A stretch of DNA of 64,000 nt from JAGVSR01 sp963742405 (GTDB taxonomy: Bacteria > Pseudomonadota > Alphaproteobacteria > Rhizobiales > Hyphomicrobiaceae), in the NCBI GenBank assembly GCA_963742405.1, contig CAVUMB010000007.1, positions 434,001-498,000 on the forward strand, written 5' to 3'. Each line of letters begins with the position of its first letter. Positions within the stretch are counted from its first letter, which is position 1. The notes under the pieces were generated by a model. The model ran no database searches, had not been told where the DNA came from, and worked only from the letters and a program-made list of their open reading frames with translations. Positions 17,890-25,430 of the stretch are shown in pieces. Both the position numbers and the translations under genes were made by a program.

Positions 17890-20853
17890 TCAATCAAACT
17901 TACCGTGGCACTGTTTGTACTTCTTGCCTGATCCGCACGGGCACGGCGCATTGCGGGCAACTTTGCCCCATGTGGCAGGCGTTTCCGGATCGACGCCATC
18001 TGACTTGCGGGTTTGCAGCGGCATCCGCCGTGGAGCCTCAGCGACGTCAGCGCCTCCACGTCCCCGTGCAGCGATGGCCTTGTCGATCATCCGAATCTCG
18101 TCACGCAGTTCCTCGGGGATCTCGGCCAGTTCATCGCGGCCGGTCGTTGCGTCGATATGATGAGCTTCCATCGGCGGCAGCTCGACAGGCTTAAGCATGG
18201 GCTGCTCGTCGGCGGGAACGAGCGCAACGTTCATCAACTGGCCGGTCACGGCTTCGCGCAGGCGGGCGAGGAGCGACTCAAACAGCGTGAAGGCCTCGCT
18301 CTTGTATTCGTTCAGCGGATCACGCTGGCCATAGGCGCGGAAGCCGATGACCTGTCTGAGGTGTTCGAGTGAGACGATGTGTTCGCGCCACAGCCCATCG
18401 AGCGTGCGCAAAAGAACTTCCTTCTCGATCTGGCGATAGAGCTCGGGACCGAGTTCTGCTTCCTTCTCGGCTGCCCGCTTGTCGACCGCTTCCAGCAGCC
18501 GCTCGGAGATTTCCTGCTCCGCAATCCCTTCTTCGGCTGCCCACTCGGTGATCGGAAGCTCAAGATCGAATATGCCGGCAACGGCCGCCTGCAGCGTCTT
18601 GGTATCCCACTGCTCGGCGTAGGCCTTCTCGGGGATGTTCTTTGACACAAGGTCCTGCACCACCTGATGGCGCAGTTCCTTCACGGTGTCCGACACGACC
18701 TCTTCCGCCATGATGTCGATGCGCTGGTCGAAGATGACCTTGCGCTGATCGTTCATGACGTCGTCGTATTTGAGTATCTGCTTGCGGATATCGAAGTTGC
18801 GCGCTTCCACCTTCTTCTGCGCCATCTCCAGCGACTTGTTCATCCACGGATGAGTGATGGCTTCGCCCTCCTGGAGACCAAGCGTCTTCAGAATGCTTTC
18901 CATCTTGTCAGAACCGAAAATGCGCATCAGGTCGTCATCGAGCGCGAGGTAGAACTTCGACCGGCCCGGATCGCCCTGGCGACCGGAGCGACCGCGTAAC
19001 TGATTGTCGATGCGGCGGCTTTCGTGCCGTTCTGTGCCGATAACGAAAAGCCCACCTGCATCGAGCGCCAGTCGCTTTTTCTCGGCCACGTCGGTTATGA
19101 TTTGCTCACGCTGCGCGGCAGTCATCGCCGCGTCGGGTTCGCGGCCCGCTGCCTGCTCTTCTTTCACCCAGTCGCGGATTCGATAATCGACATTTCCGCC
19201 AAGCTGAATGTCCGTGCCGCGGCCCGCCATGTTCGTGGCGATGGTGATCGCTCCCGGCACGCCGGCCTGTGCAACGATGGACGCTTCTTGCTCGTGAAAG
19301 CGCGCGTTGAGCACTTGATGCGGAATGGGGTGGCCCGACTTCACCTTGGCTGCGACATCGGTGAGGTAGGCGCCGATGTCCTCGAAGTAGGCCTTGATCT
19401 CGCCTTCCTTGGCGCTCGTGAAACGCTGCGCCTGTTCCTTGAACCGCTGGCCAAGTTCGGCGATGTATTTCTTGTCCTTCAGGAGCGCTGAGAGCTGCTC
19501 GGATTTTTCAATCGACGTCGTACCGACGAGGCACGGCTGGCTCTTGCGATGCGCATCCGCGATCGTGGCGACGATAGCGTCGTATTTTTCCTTCTGCGTC
19601 CGGTAGATCTCATCGTCTTCATCGATGCGCGAGACCTGTACGTTTGTTGGAATTTCGAGCACTTCAAGACCGTAGATGTCGCCGAATTCCTGCGCTTCGG
19701 TCGACGCTGTTCCCGTCATGCCGGCAAGCTTGTCATACAGGCGGAAATAGTTCTGGAATGTGATTGAAGCGAGCGTCTGGTTCTCGGGTTGTATTTCGAC
19801 CGATTCTTTTGCTTCCAGCGCCTGATGCAAACCTTCCGAATAGCGTCGACCCGGCATCATACGGCCGGTAAACTCGTCGATGATGATCACCTCGCCGGCC
19901 TTGACGATGTAATCCTTATCGCGCTGGAACAGCTTGTGTGCCTTGAGGGCCTGATTGACGTGGTGCACGATGGTGACGTTTTCCACGTCGTACAGCGAAC
20001 CCTCGCGCAGCAGCTCCGCTTCACTCAGCAACTGCTCCATGCGCTCGTTGCCGGTTTCGGTCAGCGAGACCTGACGCTGCTTTTCGTCCAGCTCGAAATC
20101 TTCCGCGACAAGCAGCGGGATCAGCTTATCGACGGCGTTGTAGAGATCGGCCTTGTCGTCGAGCGGCCCGGAGATGATCAGCGGTGTACGCGCTTCGTCG
20201 ATCAAAATACTGTCGACTTCGTCCACAATCGCGAACGCATGGCCGCGCTGGACCATATCGTCCTTACGCATCTTCATGTTGTCGCGCAGATAATCGAAGC
20301 CGAGTTCGTTGTTCGTGGCGTAGGTTACATCCGAGTCGTACGCCGCTTTGCGCTGCTCGTCGTCGAGCCCGTGGACGATGACGCCCACAGTCAGGCCCAA
20401 AAAGCGGTATACCTGACCCATCCATTCCGCGTCGCGCCGGGCGAGGTAGTCGTTGACGGTCACAACGTGGACGCCAGTGCTGGCGATGGCGTTCAGGTAA
20501 ACGGGCGCGGTCGCGACCAGCGTCTTTCCTTCACCCGTTTTCATTTCCGCGATGTTGCCGTCGTGCAGAACCATGCCGCCGATCAGCTGCACGTCGAAAT
20601 GGCGCTGCCCGAGCGCGCGTTTGGCAGCTTCCCGCACGGTCGCGAACGCCGGCACGAGCAGGTCGTCGAGGCTGCTGCCGTTCTGGAACTGCTCACGCAG
20701 CATCACGGTCCGCGCCCGAAGGTCTTCGTCGCTAAGCTTTATGAGCTCTGGTTCGAGCGCGTTGATCTCTTCCACTCGGGCTCTGTATCCCTTGACCCGT
20801 CGGTCGTTGGACGTGCCGAATATCTTCGCGGCGAGCGACGTGATGGACAGCAT
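17890..20853 (-). CDS. secA: Protein translocase ATPase SecA
   Basis: 987 residues, choosing ATG 20853 (MLSITSLAAKIFGTSNDR) in line with family N-termini; the frame extends upstream into non-conserved sequence. Walker A lies near residue 107 (MKTGEGKT), the DEVD box near 210 (DEVDSILIDEART), and motif VI region later (GLFVIGTERHESRRIDNQLRGR with GRQGDPGRSKFYLALDD). The C-terminus carries the SEC-C zinc motif CPCGSGKKYKQCHG that binds SecB and lipid. SecA drives post-translational export of proteins through SecYEG, using ATP at the inner membrane. Length is somewhat above E. coli SecA (901) because of acidic and linker insertions usual in alphaproteobacteria. Promoter proposed at 21027-21055. 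Confidence 0.98.
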   Translation of the reverse strand: MLSITSLAAKIFGTSNDRRVKGYRARVEEINALEPELIKLSDEDLRARTVMLREQFQNGSSLDDLLVPAFATVREAAKRALGQRHFDVQLIGGMVLHDGNIAEMKTGEGKTLVATAPVYLNAIASTGVHVVTVNDYLARRDAEWMGQVYRFLGLTVGVIVHGLDDEQRKAAYDSDVTYATNNELGFDYLRDNMKMRKDDMVQRGHAFAIVDEVDSILIDEARTPLIISGPLDDKADLYNAVDKLIPLLVAEDFELDEKQRQVSLTETGNERMEQLLSEAELLREGSLYDVENVTIVHHVNQALKAHKLFQRDKDYIVKAGEVIIIDEFTGRMMPGRRYSEGLHQALEAKESVEIQPENQTLASITFQNYFRLYDKLAGMTGTASTEAQEFGDIYGLEVLEIPTNVQVSRIDEDDEIYRTQKEKYDAIVATIADAHRKSQPCLVGTTSIEKSEQLSALLKDKKYIAELGQRFKEQAQRFTSAKEGEIKAYFEDIGAYLTDVAAKVKSGHPIPHQVLNARFHEQEASIVAQAGVPGAITIATNMAGRGTDIQLGGNVDYRIRDWVKEEQAAGREPDAAMTAAQREQIITDVAEKKRLALDAGGLFVIGTERHESRRIDNQLRGRSGRQGDPGRSKFYLALDDDLMRIFGSDKMESILKTLGLQEGEAITHPWMNKSLEMAQKKVEARNFDIRKQILKYDDVMNDQRKVIFDQRIDIMAEEVVSDTVKELRHQVVQDLVSKNIPEKAYAEQWDTKTLQAAVAGIFDLELPITEWAAEEGIAEQEISERLLEAVDKRAAEKEAELGPELYRQIEKEVLLRTLDGLWREHIVSLEHLRQVIGFRAYGQRDPLNEYKSEAFTLFESLLARLREAVTGQLMNVALVPADEQPMLKPVELPPMEAHHIDATTGRDELAEIPEELRDEIRMIDKAIAARGRGGADVAEAPRRMPLQTRKSDGVDPETPATWGKVARNAPCPCGSGKKYKQCHGKFD

Positions 20854-21026
20854 GGGAGAACAATTTCCTTGAATAATGAGCGGCGAGCGCTCCGGAAAAC
20901 TGCGCTGCGCTTGCGGCACACTCCCCCGCACCGGGCAAGGGTCGACGACCTTTCTAAGATACGTCGCGCGAAGACAGCTCGGTTGGGAGAAGCTGCGCGT
21001 GCGCGGCTCTCCGGTTCACTGGCGAG

Positions 21027-21055
21027 ACATAAGGATCGCGCCCCCTGATTGTCAA
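21027..21055 (-). promoter_or_regulatory. Candidate sigma70-type promoter for secA
   Basis: On the minus strand a perfect -35 box TTGACA (21055-21050) and a -10-like TTATGT (21032-21027) are separated by exactly 17 bp. Transcription would begin near 21020, leaving a leader of roughly 165 bases ahead of secA. Confidence 0.55.
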
Positions 21056-21118
21056 CGCGCCACGGGGGCATGCACGCCGACTGTCAGCCTACTTATGCGC
21101 TTATCTCAAAAACTTAAC

Positions 21119-21147
21119 TTGGCACACCTTGCGGCGGCGGCTATCCA
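21119..21147 (+). promoter_or_regulatory. Candidate promoter for the parvulin gene
   Basis: TTGGCA at 21119-21124 and TATCCA at 21142-21147 with a 17-bp spacer, facing the parvulin gene about 90 bp downstream. The -10 box is weak, so this is a tentative call. Confidence 0.35.
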
Positions 21148-21235
21148 GGCCCCGTCAATGGAACGGCGCGGCAGGGGCCGGCCGGGGTCCGCTCTCGCGG
21201 CCTTTTGAAATCACAGTCGAGAAGGACCCGTCTTG

Positions 21236-22168
21236 GTGAAGGTTTCTCAAGTTTTTCATGTGGTTGCCGTCAGTTTGGCCATGCTTGGCGTGGTGCCTTT
21301 GGCGGCATCCGCCGAAGAAAAGGTGGTGGCAACGGTCAACGGTCACGTCATTTCAGAATCAGATCTGGCGTTTGCCGAAGCTGAAATCGGCAACGAACTC
21401 GGCAATCTGCCAGAGGCGACGCGCCGCCGTGTGCTGGTCGAATTCATGATCGAGAACCAGCTCTTTGCGGAAGCGGCCGAGGCCGAAAAGCTCGGCACCG
21501 GACCCGAGTTCGACAGGCGGATGGCGTTTTGGCGCCAGCGCGCCCTGCGCGACGCCTATTTCGACAAGACCGTGAAGTCCAGCATCGGCGAGGCCTCAGC
21601 GCGGGCGATCTATGAAGACAAGGTCAAGCAGATAAAGCCCGAGGATGAGGTGCAGGCCCGTCATATCCTCGTCTCGAGCGAGGCTGCGGCTCAGAAACTT
21701 GCCGAACGCGTCGCCGCCGGCGAGGATTTTGCACAATTGGCGAAGGAGAATTCCGGCGACGCCGGTTCCAAGGAGCAGGGCGGAATGCTCGGCTTTTTTG
21801 GTAAGGGACAGATGGTGCCTCAGTTCGAGGAAGCTGCATTTGCATTGAAGAAGGGCGAAGTGTCGAAGCCCGTGCAGAGCCAGTTCGGCTGGCACATCAT
21901 AAAGGTTGAGGATCGCCGTCAGAAGCCGCCGCCGACCTTTGACGAAGTGAAAGATCGTTTGATCGGCTCGATGGTTCAATCCAAGGCGCAGAACATTGCC
22001 GGAGAACTGCGCAGCAAGGCCAAGATCGATTACGTCGATCCTGAAATCAAGAAGATGGCCGATGAGGAAGCCAAAAAGCAGGCTGAAGCTCAGGCAGCGG
22101 TAAAGAAGCAGATTGATGACGCCGCCGCAGCAGCATCGGGCAAGGCTGCAACTGAAGAGAAAAAGTAA
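21236..22168 (+). CDS. Periplasmic peptidyl-prolyl isomerase, parvulin type (PpiC/SurA-like)
   Basis: 310 residues from GTG 21236; an adjacent TTG at 21233 is equally possible, and a GAAGGA site lies about ten bases upstream. A signal peptide ends near ASA-EEKVVATVNG. A SurA_N-like helical domain follows (VISESDLAFAEAEIGNELGNL), then the rotamase domain: QARHILVSSEAAAQKLAERVAAGEDFAQLAKENSGD, GMLGFFGKGQMVPQFEEAAFALKKGEVSKPVQSQFGWHIIKVED. The C-terminus is a Lys/Ala-rich tail. It folds proline-containing exported proteins in the periplasm and is placed head-to-head with secA, a sensible pairing for export. A strong terminator follows. Confidence 0.93.
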   Translation: MKVSQVFHVVAVSLAMLGVVPLAASAEEKVVATVNGHVISESDLAFAEAEIGNELGNLPEATRRRVLVEFMIENQLFAEAAEAEKLGTGPEFDRRMAFWRQRALRDAYFDKTVKSSIGEASARAIYEDKVKQIKPEDEVQARHILVSSEAAAQKLAERVAAGEDFAQLAKENSGDAGSKEQGGMLGFFGKGQMVPQFEEAAFALKKGEVSKPVQSQFGWHIIKVEDRRQKPPPTFDEVKDRLIGSMVQSKAQNIAGELRSKAKIDYVDPEIKKMADEEAKKQAEAQAAVKKQIDDAAAAASGKAATEEKK

Positions 22169-22199
22169 CCGCTCTATCGACTGTCATCGTAGATTTCTC

Positions 22200-22235
22200 A
22201 TCAGGCCGCTTGCATCCAAGCGGCCTGATTGTTTT
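22200..22235 (+). terminator. Rho-independent terminator after the parvulin gene
   Basis: Perfect 13-bp stem: ATCAGGCCGCTTG (22200-22212) and CAAGCGGCCTGAT (22217-22229), a four-base loop CATC, then TGTTTT. It lies about 32 bp after the stop and before argJ. Confidence 0.93.
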
Positions 22236-22289
22236 AAGCGCCACATGGACTGCTCAGTCTAATCCCGCTCCACCAGGACGGGGTCTTCC

Positions 22290-23561
22290 GTGAACTCTCC
22301 TGCCGGTGTCCTCATGGCCAAAACTGTCAAGCCCTCGCCTTTCGCTCCGGACGTGCTGCCCCGTGTGGAGCCGCTGCCCGGCGTCCGCTTTGCGACCGCC
22401 GAAGCCGGCATTCGCTACCAGAACCGCACGGACCTCATGGTTGCCGTCATGGACCAAGGCACGGTCGCGGCGGGCGTCCTGACGCAGTCGAAGACGTGCT
22501 CGGCCCCTGTGCTGTGGTGCCGTAAAAGCCTGAAACACGGTAAGGCGCGTGTGCTGGTCGTGAATTCCGGCAATGCCAATGCATTCACCGGCGTGAAGGG
22601 CCGCGCCGCTGTTGAGGCCACTGCCAAGGCAGCCGCCGCGGCTGCCGCTTGTGACGAAAAGGAAATCTACATTGCCTCGACGGGGGTCATCGGCGAGCCG
22701 CTCGATCCAGGCAAGTTCACGCATCTTCTCGAACAGCTGACGTCCACCGCCGTTCCTGATGCCTTTGACGCTGCTGCCCGCGCGATCATGACCACCGACA
22801 CCTACCCCAAACTCGCCACGCGTAAGACGCGGATCGGCGACGTTGAGGTGACGATCAGCGGCTTCTGCAAGGGTGCGGGCATGATTGCGCCCGATATGGC
22901 AACCATGCTTTGCTTCATCTTCACCGATGCCGCCGTCTCCGCCGATGCGCTGCAGGACCTCCTCGACGAGCATGTCAAGTCGACCTTCAATTCCATGACG
23001 GTCGACGGCGATACGTCCACATCCGACACCTGCCTTATCTTCGCGACCGGAGCGGCCGAAGCCCGTGGCCAGAAACCCGTGTCGAAGGCGAAGTCGAAGC
23101 GTCTGCAGGAATTCAGCGCCGCATTGCAGGACCTGATGCGCGATCTCGCCATCCAGGTGGCCAAGGACGGCGAGGGCATCTCCAAATTCGTGACATTCAT
23201 CGTTGAAGGCGCCGAGAGCGAAAGCGCCGCGCGTAAAATTGCGCTCTCCTGCGCCAACTCACCGATTCTAAAGACGGCCATTGCAGGCGAAGATCCCAAT
23301 TGGGGTCGGGTCGTCATGGCGGTCGGCAAGTCAGGCGAGGCCGCTAATCGCGACCGCCTGGCGATCTGGTTTGGCGATCACTGCGTGGCCCGCGATGGCG
23401 AGCGCGCCGATGAGTATGAGGAGACCGCCGTCGCCGCCTATATGCAGAACCGCGAGATCACGATCCGGATCGATGCCGGTGTCGGAGGGTCGACAGCGAC
23501 GGTATGGACCTGCGATCTCACCCATGATTACGTATCGATCAACGCCGACTACCGCAGCTAG
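22290..23561 (+). CDS. argJ: Bifunctional glutamate N-acetyltransferase / amino-acid N-acetyltransferase ArgJ
   Basis: 423 residues from GTG 22290, which has a GGACGGGG site upstream; ATG 22314 is an alternative but lacks one. Family blocks: LPGVRFATAEAGIRYQNRTDLMVAVMDQGT, VLVVNSGNANAFTGVKG, and the self-cleavage site APDMATMLCF, where cleavage before Thr205 makes the alpha and beta chains and exposes the nucleophile. ArgJ transfers the acetyl group from N-acetylornithine to glutamate, recycling acetate in arginine synthesis; the bifunctional form can also use acetyl-CoA. The gene stands alone apart from close downstream tpm (7 bp after the stop). Length is typical. Confidence 0.96.
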   Translation: MNSPAGVLMAKTVKPSPFAPDVLPRVEPLPGVRFATAEAGIRYQNRTDLMVAVMDQGTVAAGVLTQSKTCSAPVLWCRKSLKHGKARVLVVNSGNANAFTGVKGRAAVEATAKAAAAAAACDEKEIYIASTGVIGEPLDPGKFTHLLEQLTSTAVPDAFDAAARAIMTTDTYPKLATRKTRIGDVEVTISGFCKGAGMIAPDMATMLCFIFTDAAVSADALQDLLDEHVKSTFNSMTVDGDTSTSDTCLIFATGAAEARGQKPVSKAKSKRLQEFSAALQDLMRDLAIQVAKDGEGISKFVTFIVEGAESESAARKIALSCANSPILKTAIAGEDPNWGRVVMAVGKSGEAANRDRLAIWFGDHCVARDGERADEYEETAVAAYMQNREITIRIDAGVGGSTATVWTCDLTHDYVSINADYRS

Positions 23562-23568
23562 GGCGTCG

Positions 23569-24225
23569 ATGGATCACAAGTTCTGGCTTGAGCGCTGGCA
23601 GACCGCCGACATCGGCTTCCATCAGGAGGCCGCACACGACAGTCTTGTGCGTCACTGGTCGGCAATCGGTGTGCCAAAGTCTGCGCAAGTGCTTGTGCCC
23701 TTGTGCGGCAAGAGCCTGGACATGGTCTGGCTCGCAGACCAAGGCTACGCCGTGATCGGGACCGAATTGGCGAAGGCAGCGGTCGACCAATTCTTTGCCG
23801 AGCGAAGCCGGACGCCGGCGACCGTCACCCATGGCGCATTTGTCGTGAAGCGCGCCGGGCCATTCGAAATCTGGTGCGGTGATCATTTGCAGCTCGACCC
23901 GGCCGTAACGCGCCGGATCGGCGGTGTCTTCGATCGTGCGGCGCTCGTCGCTATGCCGCGCGTGATGCAGCAAGCCTACGCCGATCAACTGGCCGCTCTG
24001 GCGCCCGCCGGCATACCGGTTCTCCTCGTGGCACTCGATTACGACCCGTCGGAAATGGACGGCCCGCCGTTCCCGCTTACGCCGCAGCGGATCGAGGAAC
24101 TGTTTGGTGCTCACTTCCGCATCACGCTGTTGGAACGTCGCGAAGGGCTGTCCTTCAGTCGCAACCTGCAAAAACGCGGACTGTCTTGGCTTGACGAGGC
24201 TACATATAAATTGGTGCGGCGGTGA
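23569..24225 (+). CDS. tpm: Thiopurine S-methyltransferase (TPMT) family protein
   Basis: 218 residues from ATG 23569. The start MDHKFWLERWQTADIGFHQ and the blocks VLVPLCGKSLDMVWLADQGYAVIGTELAKAAVDQFF, FEIWCGDHLQL and RIGGVFDRAALVAMP are characteristic of bacterial TPMT, a SAM-dependent methyltransferase. Bacterial members methylate thiopurines and, in some species, tellurite or selenite; the natural substrate here is unknown. It begins 7 bp after argJ and its stop overlaps the mutT start (GTGA), so the three may be co-transcribed. Confidence 0.93.
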   Translation: MDHKFWLERWQTADIGFHQEAAHDSLVRHWSAIGVPKSAQVLVPLCGKSLDMVWLADQGYAVIGTELAKAAVDQFFAERSRTPATVTHGAFVVKRAGPFEIWCGDHLQLDPAVTRRIGGVFDRAALVAMPRVMQQAYADQLAALAPAGIPVLLVALDYDPSEMDGPPFPLTPQRIEELFGAHFRITLLERREGLSFSRNLQKRGLSWLDEATYKLVRR

Positions 24226-24650
24226 TCGATCAAGTCGCGTCGGCCGCTCGACCGCTCCTGTTTGTCGTTGCAGCCGCCCTGGTCGATCGCGACAATCGCG
24301 TGCTGATCGCCGAGCGGCCGCCCGGCAAATCCTTGGCAGGTCTGTGGGAGTTTCCAGGCGGCAAGCTTGCACTAGGAGAAACGCCGGAAGAGGCGCTCGT
24401 GCGCGAATTGCACGAAGAATTGGGGATCGACGTCTGCCTCGATTGCTTGGCGCCGTTCACGTTCGCGAGCCACACCTACGAGACGTTCCACTTGATGATG
24501 CCGCTCTATCTCTGCCGCAACTGGGACGGCGAGATAACTCCCCGGGAGGGCCAGCGCGTCAAATGGGTCAGGGCATCCAAGTTGACCGATTACCCGATGC
24601 CGCCGGCTGACCTGCCTTTGATCCCATTCTTGCGCGATCTTCTGGGCTGA
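24222..24650 (+). CDS. mutT: Nudix hydrolase MutT (8-oxo-dGTP diphosphatase)
   Basis: 142 residues from GTG 24222, overlapping the tpm stop by four bases. The Nudix box spans residues 47-69 (GKLALGETPEEALV then RELHEELGI) and is complete. The LLFVVAAALVDRDNRVLIAERPPGKSLAGLWEFPGG start is typical of MutT-like enzymes that remove oxidised purine nucleotides (8-oxo-dGTP) and so prevent A-to-C mutations. argJ-mutT neighbours are common in rhizobia; the intervening tpm gene appears to be an insertion in that order. Other Nudix substrates cannot be excluded from sequence alone. Confidence 0.9.
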   Translation: MIDQVASAARPLLFVVAAALVDRDNRVLIAERPPGKSLAGLWEFPGGKLALGETPEEALVRELHEELGIDVCLDCLAPFTFASHTYETFHLMMPLYLCRNWDGEITPREGQRVKWVRASKLTDYPMPPADLPLIPFLRDLLG

Positions 24651-24741
24651 AAGGGTACGACAGGCGGCGCCAACGCGCTCGACATCGCATCACCCGCAGG
24701 CCGCTCTGGTGCCGGAGCCGCAGCAGCCGCTGCAACACAAT

Positions 24742-25260
24742 CTAGGGCCGTCGAGCGATCATGAACCAGCTTGGCCCGAGCGCGCGATCGTTCCAGATCC
24801 GCTGCCAGCTGAAACCGGCTTTCTCGTAGGCCCTGACGGCTGCTTCGTTGCGAATCGAGGCAAACACGCACACCGCCGTCGCCAGCGTGGTTGTAAAAAC
24901 CTCTTCTTTCAACAGTTCCAAAGCCTTGAGGCCAACTCCCCGACCTCGGTACGCGGCTGAGGCGATGAACACGTCGAGATCCCAGGTCCCCGCCTCCAGA
25001 TCTTCAGGTAAGTCGTCGCCCCACAGCGATGCGTCGATGGCGTGGCAATAACCGATCGGCTCGCCGCCAGCCTCAATCACCCGGCAAATTGCCAGTGTCG
25101 ATTGCTGCGCCATGAGCACTTCTGCGGACGTCGCCGACGATGGGCCCCACCAGGCCTCGATGTCGGGCTGGCGAAGCCAGGTCCGGATGCGGTCCAGGTC
25201 GCTACGGAGCACTAGTCTCAGGATGACGTCGTCCACGGGACCTCGACCGCCGATGAGCAT
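24742..25260 (-). CDS. GNAT-family N-acetyltransferase
   Basis: 172 residues from ATG 25260. The acetyl-CoA-binding core is DLDVFIASAAYRGRGVGLKALELLKEEVF (R/Q-x-x-G-x-G/A pattern), with the fold beginning LRLVLRSDLDRIRTWLRQPDIEAWWG and ending with a NEAAVRAYEKAGF motif. The W-x-x-x-P-D and E-P-I-G-Y patterns resemble the AAC(6')/RimJ-like branch, including aminoglycoside acetyltransferases, but resistance cannot be claimed. It faces mutT tail-to-tail and diverges from glnD, with 170 bp between the two starts. Confidence 0.85.
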   Translation of the reverse strand: MLIGGRGPVDDVILRLVLRSDLDRIRTWLRQPDIEAWWGPSSATSAEVLMAQQSTLAICRVIEAGGEPIGYCHAIDASLWGDDLPEDLEAGTWDLDVFIASAAYRGRGVGLKALELLKEEVFTTTLATAVCVFASIRNEAAVRAYEKAGFSWQRIWNDRALGPSWFMIARRP

Positions 25261-25430
25261 AAACTCCCGTTTTCCACCAACGACCGGTGAAAGGGGAACT
25301 CGGCCGCAGGACGCGACCTCCCACTGACGATGCAAAGCAGTTAAGTTGCGCCCGCTCAAGCCCATCGCGCTTGGGACAACCGCGTTCTCCGGCCGTTCGC
25401 CAGACGCTTGTAGGACTAAGTACGTCGCAT

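Larger units (their letters stand above)
20854..21235. other. Divergent intergenic region between secA and the parvulin gene
   Basis: About 380 bp without a gene. It holds outward-facing promoter candidates for both neighbours (separate entries) and a GC-rich stretch near 21170-21205 before the parvulin ribosome site. The long secA leader (about 165 bases from the proposed start point) shows no stop-anticipation or arrest peptide that I can recognise. No repeat or RNA gene is seen. Confidence 0.6.

Noticed and set aside
19789..21048. Plus-strand frame of 419 codons over the 5' half of secA
   Set aside because: Antisense to SecA motifs; codon pattern is the complement of a conserved gene.
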